Shown: piece after piece, positions 50,184 to 59,441 of the stretch
How positions within the stretch are numbered: position 1 is the stretch's first letter
Layout of the letters: the number at the start of each line of letters is the position of its first letter
DNA from: Roseovarius spongiae
GTDB taxonomy: Bacteria; Pseudomonadota; Alphaproteobacteria; Rhodobacterales; Rhodobacteraceae
DNA: 64,000 bases
Direction of reading: 5' to 3'
NCBI RefSeq assembly: GCF_003651245.1
Contig: NZ_RAPE01000002.1
Span: 186,001 to 250,000 of the forward strand
The notes under the pieces: generated by a model
Told to the model about the DNA's origin: nothing
Seen by the model: only the letters and a program-made list of their open reading frames with translations
Databases searched by the model: none
Program-made: the position numbers and the translations under genes

Positions 50184-51484
50184 TCGTACTCTCTCCTCAC
50201 ACGCTTCGTCTTGCCCTCGGTCACCGGGAAGGCGCCGTGCGGCGCCAGCGTCACCCGCGCCGTCGCGCCCAGCTCGCGCTTGAGCGCCGCTTCGATCCGT
50301 TCGACCAGCGCCGGGCCGCCCTGCGCGCCGCGGGCAAGCTCGGCCGTGACCGGCAGCACGTCATGGGGCGGGGGCGCGTCCAGTATGATGCGATAATCGC
50401 CCGATAGTTCCGCCTGCGCGGCCAGGACCGCCCCCACCATCGTCGGAAAGAGGTTGAGCCCGCGCACCACCACCATGTCGTCGCAGCGCCCCACCACGCG
50501 AAAGCGGAACCCCGTGCGCCCGCAGCGGCAGGGCTCGGTGTCCTCGACCGCGATCACGTCGCCGGTGCGGAACCGCACCAGCGGCTGGCATTCCCGGTCG
50601 AGATGGGTCAGCACCAGTTCCCCCCGCGCGCCCGGCGCGATGGGGTGGGGCGCGTCGCCTTCGGGGTCGACCAGTTCGGGGTGAAGGACATCGCCAGCGA
50701 GGAAATGCAGCCGCGCATCGAGAACGCATTGCGCCGCGAAGTTCGAGAACACGTCCGAGACGCCGTAATTCGCGTTGCGCGGCTCAAGCCCCCAGGTGTC
50801 GCGCAGCCGCGTGCGCAAGGCCGGGTCGTCAAGCCCCGGTTCGCCCCCGAAAAGGCCGAGCTTCAGCCCCAGGTCGGCAGGTTTCAGATCGGGAAACTTC
50901 TCCTCCAGCACCCGCTTCAGCACCGCCGGGTAGGAGGGCGTGCAGGAGATCGCGTCGATGCCGACCTCGCGGATGGTGCGGATCAGCGTTTCGGTTTCGC
51001 CCACGCCGAACGGCACGACGAGCGCGCCGGTCGCCTCGAGCGTCATGTGATCGGTGAGCCCGCCCATCCACATCCGGTAGTTGAGGCAATGCACGACCGT
51101 ATGCGCCGGCGTGAGCCCGGCGGCGCGGTGGCTGCGCCCGCCCACCGCCTCGGTGATGCGGCAATCGCGCGCCGACAGCGCGAGATTCATCGCCTGCCCG
51201 GTGGTCCCCGAGGTCCGGTGCAGCCGGGTCACCGCCGCGCGGTCGGTGGCGAGGTAATTGCCGAAGGGCGGGTGTTCGGCCTGCGCGGCGCGCAGCTGCG
51301 CCTTGTCCGACAGCGGCAGTTCGGGCAGGTCGCGCAGGTCGGCCGGCGCGGCGCGTCCGTCCCACAAATCGGCGTAGAACGCGGAATTGTCCGTCACATG
51401 CGCGCGCTGACGCTCCCATGCCGCCTGCGCCTCTTGCGCCAGCGCGTCGCGTTCCAGCGTCTCGGCGCGGTCAAGCCCGGTCAT
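50180..51484 (-). CDS. PaaK-like AMP-forming CoA ligase
   Basis: A 434-aa protein from ATG 51484 (GAGGGGGG upstream). It shows the phenylacetate-CoA ligase layout: LHRTSGTTGQAMNLALS (P-loop-like), ISCTPSYPAVLKRVLEE, LGLFGGEPG, NYGVSDVF, VRFRTGDVIAVEDTEPCRCGRTGFRF split around the aspartate, and the C-terminal GLNLFPTMVGAVL. The substrate acid is unknown. It is first in a two-gene unit with the crotonase. Confidence 0.88.
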   Translation of the reverse strand: MTGLDRAETLERDALAQEAQAAWERQRAHVTDNSAFYADLWDGRAAPADLRDLPELPLSDKAQLRAAQAEHPPFGNYLATDRAAVTRLHRTSGTTGQAMNLALSARDCRITEAVGGRSHRAAGLTPAHTVVHCLNYRMWMGGLTDHMTLEATGALVVPFGVGETETLIRTIREVGIDAISCTPSYPAVLKRVLEEKFPDLKPADLGLKLGLFGGEPGLDDPALRTRLRDTWGLEPRNANYGVSDVFSNFAAQCVLDARLHFLAGDVLHPELVDPEGDAPHPIAPGARGELVLTHLDRECQPLVRFRTGDVIAVEDTEPCRCGRTGFRFRVVGRCDDMVVVRGLNLFPTMVGAVLAAQAELSGDYRIILDAPPPHDVLPVTAELARGAQGGPALVERIEAALKRELGATARVTLAPHGAFPVTEGKTKRVRREYE

Positions 51485-51563
51485 GGCGCCCCCCTCGTCC
51501 TGCAAGCTATCCTCACAGGCGTCAGACTACCGGGCGCGAGGCGATCTTCAATAGGCGGGGGCT

Positions 51564-52268
51564 TTACGCTTTCGCGGGCAGGTCGAGGTCGATCACGATC
51601 GGCAGATGGTCCGAGGCGCGCGCGGCCTTCTCGGAGCGGTGGACGTGGCTTGCGAGCGGCGTGGCCGCCCCGGTCAGCACGAAACGGTCGAGCGCGGCGG
51701 TCGGGCGCGAGGTGTGGAAGCTCTTGCCGGGGATGATGATCCGGCAGCTGTCTCCGAGGGTGTCGCGCAATTCCCGGCTGCCCTTCCAGATGTTGAAATC
51801 CCCGGCGAGCAGACCGGGATGCCTCAGCGTCTGAAGGTGTTCGCGTAGCGCGGCGAGCTGCTTGCGGCGTATGCCCGCAGTCAGGCCGAGATGGACGCCG
51901 ATCACCTCGAAATCCGGTGCGCGGAACCGCGCCGCGACGGCGCCGCGCGGCTCGAACGCGGGCAGTTCGATGCGTTGCGCGTCGTCGAGGATCAGCCCCT
52001 TCTGCGGGCGGTAGAGCACCGCGTTGCCGTGCCAGCCGTGGCTGTGCGGGCGCACCGAGAGATCGGCGAAGCGATAGCCAAGCTCCTGCTCGAGCCGGTC
52101 GATGGGCAGCACGCCCGCGCGCAGGCCGATGCGTTTGTCCGATTCCTGGAGCGCCACGACGTCGGCGTCGATTTCCTTCAGCACGTCGACGATCCGGTCG
52201 CCGTCGCGCCGCCAGTCGAGGCCCACCGCCTTGCGGATGTTGTAGCTCGCGATCCTCACAGCAGCCAT
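51564..52268 (-). CDS. Endonuclease/exonuclease/phosphatase family protein
   Basis: A 234-aa protein from ATG 52268, starting VRIASYNIRKAVGLDWR. The EEP motifs are VVALQESDKRIG (metal Glu), LAGDFNIWKGSREL (GDFN), and the C-terminal ASDHLPIVIDL (SDH). It may hydrolyse phosphodiesters in DNA or lipids. It overlaps the phospholipase D-like gene by 13 nt; the pair is common in alphaproteobacteria. Confidence 0.9.
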   Translation of the reverse strand: MAAVRIASYNIRKAVGLDWRRDGDRIVDVLKEIDADVVALQESDKRIGLRAGVLPIDRLEQELGYRFADLSVRPHSHGWHGNAVLYRPQKGLILDDAQRIELPAFEPRGAVAARFRAPDFEVIGVHLGLTAGIRRKQLAALREHLQTLRHPGLLAGDFNIWKGSRELRDTLGDSCRIIIPGKSFHTSRPTAALDRFVLTGAATPLASHVHRSEKAARASDHLPIVIDLDLPAKA

Positions 52269-53797
52269 TCGAGCGGCAGCCAGCCGATCACCGTCAGCGC
52301 CGCGCGCTTGAGCGCGGTGGTCCCGGGTTCCCGATCGGTGGTGACGCCCGCCGCGCCGTCGCGCCAGACCAGGCGGCCGTCCTGCTCGAGCACCTGCCAC
52401 GCCAGCCCGTCGAGTTGCCGATCGAAGGCGTCGTGCATCTGGTCGGCCATGTTCGCGCTGTCGATCAGCAGCCCCATCTCCGTGTTGATCGTCGCCGAGC
52501 GGGGATCGAAATTGAACGACCCGATGAAGATGCGCTTGCCGTCCACCGCGAAGGTCTTGGCGTGCAGGCTGGCGCCGGAGGACCCGAAGGGGCCGATCTT
52601 TTCCTTGGGCGTGCCGATGGCCGCGCGGCTTTGCAATTCAAACATCTCGACCCCGGCGCGGAGCAGGTCGCGCCGCCGCTTGGCATAGCCGGCATGGACC
52701 GGCAGCACGTCGGTCGCCTCGAGAGAATTGGTCAGGATCCGCACGTCGATGCCCTGTTCTTCAAGCCCGGCGAATGCCCGGACCCCGCCGGCGCCCGGCA
52801 CGAAATAGGGCGTCACGCCATCAAAGCGGGTCTCGATCCGGCCCACGGCCTGCACCAGCCGGGTCAGCAGCAGCTTCTCGCGCGGGACCGCGCCCTGGCC
52901 TTTGACCGGGTCGTCGCTGACCAGCAGCACGTCGCTCCACTCCAGGTCGAGCGTCGCCTGGCGCAGCGCCTGGACGATGTCGGACGCGATGATGCCTTCG
53001 CGATACTCGGCCAGTTGCGGCGTGTCACGATGGCGCGCCACCGCGTCGCCGATGGGGTCGCCCACAGGGGGCGGGCCGAGGATGGGGCCGACCGGATGCA
53101 CCGCCTGCGCGGCCCAATAGCGGTCGAAATCCGCGGCGATGCGGGGCACCACGTTGCCCACGGCGAGCACGTCGAGATCGACGTAGAGCGCGGTCGGGCC
53201 GGTCTCAAAATACTCGTCCCCGATATTGCGCCCGCCAAGGATCGAAACCGCGCCGTCGACGGTGAAGGACTTGTTGTGCATCCGCCGGTTGAGGCGAAAG
53301 AAGTCGAACCAGTAGGACAGCAGTTTCGGGCGGCGCAGGTTGAACGGGTTGTAAAGCCGCACCTCGGCGTTTTCATGCGCGTCAAGCGCCGCCAGTTCCG
53401 CGTCGAGCCCCGAGGTGCCGTTGTCGTCGAGCAGCAGCCGCACCCGCACGCCGCGCTCCGCGGCCCGCCTCAGCGCGTCGAGCAGAAGCGCGCCGGTCAG
53501 GTCGCCGTGCCAGATGTAGTATTGCGCGTCGATCGAAGACACGGCCGCGTCCGCCAGGATCATCCGCGCGGCGAAGGCGTCCGTTCCGCTGCCGAGCGTG
53601 GCCACGCCGGTCTTGCCCGCGTGCCGCGCATGCTGGCGCGCGGCCGAGCGCACCAGCGGCGAATTGTCCGGCGGCGGCAGGGCCTTGCTGTCGACGCGCC
53701 CGTCATGCGGCGGGATCGCGAAGATCTGGCGCGCCGCGATGATGACGAGGGCAAGGACCGCGATCGCCGCCACGAGGATTTTTAGCGCTGTCACCAT
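52256..53797 (-). CDS. Phospholipase D family protein (cardiolipin synthase-like)
   Basis: A 513-aa protein with an N-terminal transmembrane helix (ILVAAIAVLALVIIAA). Two HKD motifs: His174-N-Lys176 in MHNKSFTVDGAVSILGG and His412-A-Lys414 in LHAKTFAVDGKRIFIGS. This is the bacterial cardiolipin synthase C/ClsB-like or PLD layout. It probably modifies phospholipids at the membrane. It is coupled to the EEP gene downstream. Confidence 0.92.
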   Translation of the reverse strand: MVTALKILVAAIAVLALVIIAARQIFAIPPHDGRVDSKALPPPDNSPLVRSAARQHARHAGKTGVATLGSGTDAFAARMILADAAVSSIDAQYYIWHGDLTGALLLDALRRAAERGVRVRLLLDDNGTSGLDAELAALDAHENAEVRLYNPFNLRRPKLLSYWFDFFRLNRRMHNKSFTVDGAVSILGGRNIGDEYFETGPTALYVDLDVLAVGNVVPRIAADFDRYWAAQAVHPVGPILGPPPVGDPIGDAVARHRDTPQLAEYREGIIASDIVQALRQATLDLEWSDVLLVSDDPVKGQGAVPREKLLLTRLVQAVGRIETRFDGVTPYFVPGAGGVRAFAGLEEQGIDVRILTNSLEATDVLPVHAGYAKRRRDLLRAGVEMFELQSRAAIGTPKEKIGPFGSSGASLHAKTFAVDGKRIFIGSFNFDPRSATINTEMGLLIDSANMADQMHDAFDRQLDGLAWQVLEQDGRLVWRDGAAGVTTDREPGTTALKRAALTVIGWLPLEWLL

Positions 53798-53971
53798 TGC
53801 GTCCTATATTTTCCATTCGTGCGCGCCTTGCGCCAGTTCCGCCGGTCGATCTGCGCATCATATAGGGGGTGCGCCGCGCGGACGCCAGAAAATGCCGGCC
53901 CGCTGGAACAGCCGGGGCGGACCTGTCATGGTGCCGCGCGGAACCCGATCGCGTGAATGGGAGTGTGTGAG

Positions 53972-54700
53972 ATGAAAGGTGTGATCCTGGCTGCGGCCCT
54001 GCTGGGCGCAAGCGCAATGAGCGCCGCGGCGCAAAGCCCGCTGGACGGGCACGGGCCCGACGCGTGGGCGGTGACCGGCGTGGCCGCCGACGATACGCTG
54101 AACCTGCGCGCAGGGCCCGGGACGCGCTATCCGCGGATCGCAAAGCTTGCCCCGAACGCGCGCGGCATCGACATGGTGGTCTGCGTGCCGACGCTGACCT
54201 ATCAGCAGTATCGGGCGCTCGAGGCTGCGGGCCACAAGTTCGCGGCGCGCTGGTGCCTCGTTCGCCTCGGCGAGCGGCTGGGCTGGGCGAATGCGGCGTA
54301 TCTGGCCGAGGACGCCGGCGGGCCCGCCGCATTGGATGCCGGCATCCCGACGGACGGACCCGAGGCCGCCTTGCCCGGTGTTGTCCACGATTTCATGACC
54401 CGCTGGATCAATGGCGATTTCTACCGGGACCGCGGCGCGTTGCGCAGGTATGTCACGCCCGACATCGCCGACCATCTGCTGGCGGATACCGGCGCCGACA
54501 ATCTGCTGGACGGGCAGGATCACGACATTCGCGACCTCGACGTGACCTGGGGCGAGCCGCCGATCCTGCGCGGGCGGGCGAACCTGGTGGCGCACTACCG
54601 CAATTTCGGGCAGGCGCAGCGGCTCGAGTTCGGGATGGCCCGCGTGCCGGGGTCGGACCGCTTCGCCATCATCGAGATCGGGGGCCCGTTTGACGAGTGA
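53972..54700 (+). CDS. Secreted SH3-domain protein
   Basis: A 242-aa protein from ATG 53972. Sec signal (VILAAALLGASAMSAAA-Q), then an SH3b domain (residues 30-110: DDTLNLRAGPGTRYPRIAKL, WCLVRLGERLGWANAAYL) and an unknown C-terminal domain of about 110 residues (HDFMTRWINGDFYRDRGALR). SH3b domains often bind cell-wall peptides. Convergent with the OmpA-family gene. Confidence 0.82.
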   Translation: MKGVILAAALLGASAMSAAAQSPLDGHGPDAWAVTGVAADDTLNLRAGPGTRYPRIAKLAPNARGIDMVVCVPTLTYQQYRALEAAGHKFAARWCLVRLGERLGWANAAYLAEDAGGPAALDAGIPTDGPEAALPGVVHDFMTRWINGDFYRDRGALRRYVTPDIADHLLADTGADNLLDGQDHDIRDLDVTWGEPPILRGRANLVAHYRNFGQAQRLEFGMARVPGSDRFAIIEIGGPFDE

Positions 54701-54718
54701 GCGGGCGCCGCTGTCGCG

Positions 54719-55714
54719 TCATTCCCTGGCGAGCAGCACCGCCTCGACCCGGCGGTTGGCCTCGCGGCCTTCGGGGGTGAGGTTCGGCGCGATGGGGGCG
54801 AGATAGCCCATGCCGTCGGCTTCGAGCTGCGCGCGCGGCACGCCGTGCTTCGTCGCCAGCCGTTCGAGCACAGAGGCGGCGCGCCGCCGCGACAGCGCGA
54901 CGTTCACGTCAAGCCCGCCGACCGTGTCGGTATGCCCCACGAGCGCCACGCGCCGCGCCGCGTTGGCCTTGAGATAGGTCGCAAGCGCGTCGAGCGAGGC
55001 GAACGGCCCCTTCCCGAGCGCGGCCGAGCCGGTGTCGAATTCCAGATCGGACAGGATCGCATGCCCCTTCTGTTCAAGCCGGGCGCCGAGCGTGGAAGGC
55101 GCCGCCGCGCCGTCGTCCGGCGGCGCTTCGGTTTCAGTGGTCTGGCCGGGCTCCGGCGGCGCCACGGGGCGCGATCCGGCGTCGGGTTCGATGCGCGGCG
55201 GCGCCGCGTCGTCGGCGCCGACATGGATGATCTGCACATAGGCGGTCCCCGACGTGTAGCTGACCAGGACGGTCACGTATTGCGGCCCCGGCCCGCGCGC
55301 CGACAGGAATCGGTAATCGAAGAGATCGACGAACATGTCGGGCGCGGGCAGCACGTCCGTGCCGAAGCGGAAATCGAAGCCGCCGCATTCCTGCCCGGCG
55401 CATTGAAACAGGATTTCGAATCCGTCCTCCGTCAGCTGCGCGGCCAGCGGGCGCATGATCTGGAGCGTGGTGATTCCGTCGATCACGATCCGCCACGCCT
55501 GCTGCACGACCCGCCCGGACACGTCGAGCGTGGGCAGCCCTCCGTCCGACCACGGTCCGACCGGCACGAGGTAGGTGTCGGGATCGCGCACCACCTCGCG
55601 CGCCAGCGCGCCGTTGCCGGGCAGCTTCAGTTCGAACGCGTCCGCGGGCGGCGCCAGCGCGGCCGACACGGCGAATGCGATGGGAAAGAGCCGCCGGACC
55701 CTAGCGCGCGGCAC
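54719..55714 (-). CDS. OmpA-family outer membrane/periplasmic protein
   Basis: A 331-aa protein. GTG 55714 is chosen because it places a signal peptide (RVRRLFPIAFAVSAALAPPADA) at the start; the frame is open further but then runs through the next gene. It has no good ribosome binding site, so this is uncertain. A novel-looking N-terminal domain (about residues 25-180) precedes a Pro/Glu linker and an OmpA C-terminal domain (LEFDTGSAALGKG, VALVGHTDTVGGLDVNVALS, RRRAASVL) that binds peptidoglycan. It overlaps the AhpD-like gene by 14 nt. Confidence 0.8.
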   Translation of the reverse strand: MPRARVRRLFPIAFAVSAALAPPADAFELKLPGNGALAREVVRDPDTYLVPVGPWSDGGLPTLDVSGRVVQQAWRIVIDGITTLQIMRPLAAQLTEDGFEILFQCAGQECGGFDFRFGTDVLPAPDMFVDLFDYRFLSARGPGPQYVTVLVSYTSGTAYVQIIHVGADDAAPPRIEPDAGSRPVAPPEPGQTTETEAPPDDGAAAPSTLGARLEQKGHAILSDLEFDTGSAALGKGPFASLDALATYLKANAARRVALVGHTDTVGGLDVNVALSRRRAASVLERLATKHGVPRAQLEADGMGYLAPIAPNLTPEGREANRRVEAVLLARE

Positions 55715-56276
55715 CGTGGTAGTCCGGGTTGGGCTGCATGCCCGTGGCGCTCGCGACGCGGTTGGACATGTTGAAGAAGCCGGTGACATTGGCGATGTCC
55801 CAGATGTCGCGGTCGCTGAACCCGACGGCGCGCAGCGCCTCGCGGTCGGCCTCCTCGACGCGGGCGCTCTCGGTCGTGACCTTCTCGGCGAAGCGCAGCA
55901 TCGCGGCCTGGCGCGCGTCGAGATCGGCCACCCGCCAGTTCATCACCATCGCCTCGCCGAGCGCGGGATCGCCCGACAGTTGACGCACCGCCGCGCCGTG
56001 GGCGACCTGGCAATACCAGCAGCGGTTGATCGAGCTGACGACGACGGCGATCATCTCGCGCTCGAGCTTGCTCAGGCCCGAAGGGGCGAGCATCAGATCG
56101 TTGTAGAGGCCGGTGAAGGCGTTGAGCTTGTCGATGTCGAAGGCGTGCGCGCGCAGCACGTTGGGCACCATGCCGAGCTTTTCCCGGCAGATGTCGAAAT
56201 ACTTTTGCGTGGCCTCGGGCAGCGGGTCGACCGGCGGCAGGTCGAGCGCGGTGGGGCTGTCCTCTTGTCGGGTCAT
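55701..56276 (-). CDS. AhpD-like carboxymuconolactone decarboxylase-family protein
   Basis: A 191-aa protein. The alkylhydroperoxidase D motif is in SSINRCWYCQVAHGAAV, with the C-x2-C pair at Cys86 and Cys89 and the following His. It also resembles the peroxidase-related family with GLYNDLMLAPSGLSKLEREMIAV. Such proteins reduce peroxides or act as thiol carriers. It overlaps the GNAT gene stop by 4 nt. Confidence 0.88.
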   Translation of the reverse strand: MTRQEDSPTALDLPPVDPLPEATQKYFDICREKLGMVPNVLRAHAFDIDKLNAFTGLYNDLMLAPSGLSKLEREMIAVVVSSINRCWYCQVAHGAAVRQLSGDPALGEAMVMNWRVADLDARQAAMLRFAEKVTTESARVEEADREALRAVGFSDRDIWDIANVTGFFNMSNRVASATGMQPNPDYHGAAR

Positions 56277-57010
56277 GGCGCGGCTCCTTCGGGGTGTTCG
56301 CGGTAATGGTAATGCGCGGCGGGCGTCATGCCCAGCCCCGCGTAGAGCGCGCAGGCCGCCGCGTTGGCCGTGGTGCACGCCACCGCCAGCTGCGCGGCTC
56401 CCCGCGCCGCCGCCCAGAAGGCCGCATGCGTCATCAGGCGGCGGCCAAGCCCGTGGCGGCGATGCGCGGGCAGCACCTCGAGCGCGTGCACCATCGCCGC
56501 GCCAGCGTGCGCCGCGACGAATCCGGTCGCGGCGGGGCGGGAGGCGTCGCGTCCGAACAGCGCCGTCTTGGGGCCCTGAACGCGCTGCATCACGGCAAGG
56601 CGCGCAGGACCGATCCCGCCGGCGGCCCAGATGTCGCGCTGGATCGCCATCGGCTCCCATATGTCGAAGGTGGCGATGCGCGGCGGGCGCTCTTGGGTGA
56701 GCGTAGCAATCGGCGCGTTGTAGATCACGACCGGATCGATCACCCGGTAGCCGGCGGCCTCGAGCATCGAATCGAGCGTCTCCTCGCCGGGGCGGATCAT
56801 GAAGCGGGGAAGCTCGCCCAACGCGCGCATGGCCGCTTCGGCGGCGGGCAGCTCCTCCGCCCTCGCGGGCGTCCTCGCGGTGGCCGCGCTCACCCGCTTG
56901 CCGCCGCCGCGCCCATCGCGGATCAGCCAGGGGCCGAGCGGGCGCATCCCGGCGGCGGGCCAGGTATGTTCGAGCACGTCAAAGAGATGCGCCCCGGACG
57001 CCTGCGTCAT
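56273..57010 (-). CDS. GNAT-family acetyltransferase
   Basis: A 245-aa protein with a C-terminal GNAT domain: ALEVLPAHRRHGLGRRLMTHAAFWAA carries the acetyl-CoA R-x-x-G-x-G/A loop (HRRHGLGRR), then AQLAVACTTANAAACALYAGLGM. The N-terminal 120 residues are unlike other GNATs. The substrate is unknown. It overlaps the CinA-like gene and the AhpD-like gene by 4 nt each. Confidence 0.85.
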   Translation of the reverse strand: MTQASGAHLFDVLEHTWPAAGMRPLGPWLIRDGRGGGKRVSAATARTPARAEELPAAEAAMRALGELPRFMIRPGEETLDSMLEAAGYRVIDPVVIYNAPIATLTQERPPRIATFDIWEPMAIQRDIWAAGGIGPARLAVMQRVQGPKTALFGRDASRPAATGFVAAHAGAAMVHALEVLPAHRRHGLGRRLMTHAAFWAAARGAAQLAVACTTANAAACALYAGLGMTPAAHYHYREHPEGAAP

Positions 57011-57726
57011 CCGACCATCCCGGCCAGTTCGCCCATCGCGGCGTCGACCTCCGCCGCGTCCTGGCCGCGGATCACCACGTTCACCCCGAACGCGCCGTGG
57101 CGCTGGAACGGGTAGGAGCCGATGGAGAGCGCGGGATGGCGCGCGGCCAGGTCGGCCAGCGGCGCGGCGATGTCGCCCTCGCCGCGCTCCACCGTCAGGC
57201 TGCGCGAGATGAGCGGCGCGCCGCCCGTCAGCGTCGGCAGGACCGAGGCGACCATCGCCTCGAATATCTGCGGCACGCCGGCCATGACGTAGACGTTTTC
57301 GAGACGGAAACCCGGCGCGGCGCTCACCGGGTTGTCGATCAGCTCTGCGCCCTCGGGGATGCGGGCCATGCGCAGGCGGGCCTCGTTCAGTTCGATCCCC
57401 GCGCGGTCGTAATGGGCCTGAAGCACCGCGCGGGCATCCTCTCGCACGCCGATCGCGCGGCCGAACGCGGCGGCGACGTTATCGGCGGTGATGTCGTCAT
57501 GCGTGGGGCCGATGCCGCCGGAGGTGAAGAGGTGGTCATGCGCGGCGCCAAGCGCGCGCACCGCGTCCTGGATGGCCTGCGGCGTGTCGCCGATCACCCG
57601 CACCTCGCGCAGGTCTATCCCCGCTTCGGTCAGCGCGCCGGCGAGGAAATGCATGTTCGCATCGCGCGTGCGTCCCGACAGGATCTCGTCCCCGATCACG
57701 AGCATCGCGGCGGTGGGGTTGGGCAT
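57007..57726 (-). CDS. CinA-like molybdopterin-binding-domain protein
   Basis: A 239-aa protein from ATG 57726 (AAGGAGG 8 nt upstream), preferred over an ATG six codons earlier. It has the MoCF/CinA N-terminal domain: MLVIGDEILSGRTRDANMHF, TSGGIGPTHDDITADNVAAAF and NPVSAAPGF. It lacks the C-terminal nicotinamide-deamidase domain of full CinA. Its role may be nucleotide or cofactor repair. It is divergent from sfsA over a short spacer. Confidence 0.85.
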   Translation of the reverse strand: MPNPTAAMLVIGDEILSGRTRDANMHFLAGALTEAGIDLREVRVIGDTPQAIQDAVRALGAAHDHLFTSGGIGPTHDDITADNVAAAFGRAIGVREDARAVLQAHYDRAGIELNEARLRMARIPEGAELIDNPVSAAPGFRLENVYVMAGVPQIFEAMVASVLPTLTGGAPLISRSLTVERGEGDIAAPLADLAARHPALSIGSYPFQRHGAFGVNVVIRGQDAAEVDAAMGELAGMVG

Positions 57727-57773
57727 CTCCGGGCCTCCTTGCATAGCGCATGCTCCGGGTATAGGGCGCGGTC

Positions 57774-58475
57774 ATGCGGTTTCAAACCCCTCTCGAGCCG
57801 GCCGTGCTGCTGCGGCGCTACAAGCGGTTCCTCGCCGATATCCGCCTCGATAGCGGGCGCGAGGCCGTGGCGCATTGCGCCAATCCCGGCGCGATGACCG
57901 GGCTCGCGGAGCCGGGCGCGCGGATCTGGGTGGAGCCCAACGACGATGCGAAGAAGAAGCTGAAATACGGCTGGCGGCTTACCGAACTTGGGGGCGGGGG
58001 GCTGGCCTGCGTGGATACCGGCGCGGCCAACCGGGTGGTGCGCGCGGCGCTCGACGCGGGGGGCATCGATGCGCTTTCGGGTTATGACGCGATCCTGCCC
58101 GAGCAACGCTACGGCGAGAAGAGCCGCATCGATTTCCTGCTGCGCGGGGCCGGGCGGGCCGACGCCTATGTCGAGGTGAAATCCGTCACCCTGTCGCGCC
58201 GCCCCGGCCTGGCCGAATTCCCCGACGCCGTGACCGCGCGCGGCGCGCGCCATCTGGCGGACCTCGCGGGCGTCGCGGCGGCGGGGGCGCGCGCGGTGCT
58301 GTTCTACCTCGTGCAGCGCAGCGACTGCACGCGCGTCGCCGTCGCCGCGGATATCGATCCGGCCTACGCGGCGGCGTTTGAAGCGGCGCGCGAAGCGGGG
58401 GTCGAGATCATCGCCCACGCCGCCCGGATCACCCGCGACGGCGTCACGATGGGCCCGCGGGTCGAGATCGCGTGA
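57774..58475 (+). CDS. sfsA: Sugar fermentation stimulation protein SfsA
   Basis: A 233-aa protein of normal length: LLRRYKRFLADIRLDSG, AHCANPGAMTGLAEPGARIWV, and the nuclease-like EVKSVTLSRR with ARHLADL. SfsA has a DNA-binding OB-fold and a restriction-endonuclease-like fold; its original role is unclear. It is divergent from the CinA-like gene and 83 nt upstream of map. Confidence 0.95.
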   Translation: MRFQTPLEPAVLLRRYKRFLADIRLDSGREAVAHCANPGAMTGLAEPGARIWVEPNDDAKKKLKYGWRLTELGGGGLACVDTGAANRVVRAALDAGGIDALSGYDAILPEQRYGEKSRIDFLLRGAGRADAYVEVKSVTLSRRPGLAEFPDAVTARGARHLADLAGVAAAGARAVLFYLVQRSDCTRVAVAADIDPAYAAAFEAAREAGVEIIAHAARITRDGVTMGPRVEIA

Positions 58476-58558
58476 TCGCCTGCGCCGCTTCTGCACTTTC
58501 CCTTCCGGCGCAACAGGCCTAGAACGGGGCGCGCAAAGGAAACGAAGATAGGTGAGAC

Positions 58559-59371
58559 GTGTACGATCAGCATCGCGGACGGGTGACGAAGGACGGGATA
58601 CGCATCCATGAGGACGCGGATTTCGCCGGGATGCGCAAGGCCGGCGCGCTCGCCGCGCGGATACTGGACGAGATCGCGCCGCATGTCGCGCCGGGGCAGA
58701 CGACCGGCGCGCTCGACGCGCTGATCGAGGGGATGATCGACGAGGCCGGCGCAAAATCCGCGACCATTGGCTACAAGGGCTACCAGCACGCGAGCTGCAT
58801 CAGCGTGAACCACGTGGTCTGCCACGGCATCCCGAGCGACAAGGTGCTGAAGGACGGCGATATCCTCAATATCGACGTGACGGTGATCGTCGACGGCTGG
58901 TACGGCGACACCTCCCGGATGTATGTCGCCGGCAAGCTCAGCCGCAAGGCCGAGCGGCTGTTGCAGGTGACCCATGACGCGCTGATGAAGGGGATCGAGG
59001 CGGTGCGCCCCGGCGCCACCTTTGGCGATATCGGCCACGCGATCCAGGCCTTCGTTGAGGCGCATCGCATGTCGGTGGTGCGCGATTTCTGCGGGCACGG
59101 GCTTGGCCGGGTGTTCCACGCGCCGCCCAACGTGTTGCATTACGGGCGCTCGGGCGCCGGGGCGGTGCTCGAGGAGGGGATGTTCTTCACCATCGAGCCG
59201 ATGGTCAATCTCGGGCGGCCCGACACCAAGGTGCTGGCCGATGACTGGACGGCGGTGACGCGGGACAAGTCGCTTTCGGCGCAGTTCGAGCATTCGATCG
59301 GCGTGACCGCGACGGGGGCGGAGATCTTCACGCCCTCGCCCAAGGGGCTGTTTCACCCCACCTGGGGCTGA
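58559..59371 (+). CDS. map: Methionine aminopeptidase, type I
   Basis: A 270-aa protein starting at GTG 58559 with AGGTGA close upstream. Metal ligands are visible: Asp106 and Asp117 (NIDVTVIVDGWYGDTSRM), His in CGHGLGRVFH, Glu in FFTIEPM, and the last Glu in QFEHSIGVT. It removes N-terminal methionine from nascent proteins. Position beside sfsA is usual in alphaproteobacteria. Confidence 0.96.
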   Translation: MYDQHRGRVTKDGIRIHEDADFAGMRKAGALAARILDEIAPHVAPGQTTGALDALIEGMIDEAGAKSATIGYKGYQHASCISVNHVVCHGIPSDKVLKDGDILNIDVTVIVDGWYGDTSRMYVAGKLSRKAERLLQVTHDALMKGIEAVRPGATFGDIGHAIQAFVEAHRMSVVRDFCGHGLGRVFHAPPNVLHYGRSGAGAVLEEGMFFTIEPMVNLGRPDTKVLADDWTAVTRDKSLSAQFEHSIGVTATGAEIFTPSPKGLFHPTWG

Positions 59372-59441
59372 AGGGGCTGCGCTGCGCTGCGCGCGCCGCC
59401 GGTTTGAGTATTTCTGGAACATTGAAAAGACCGGGGGTCGG

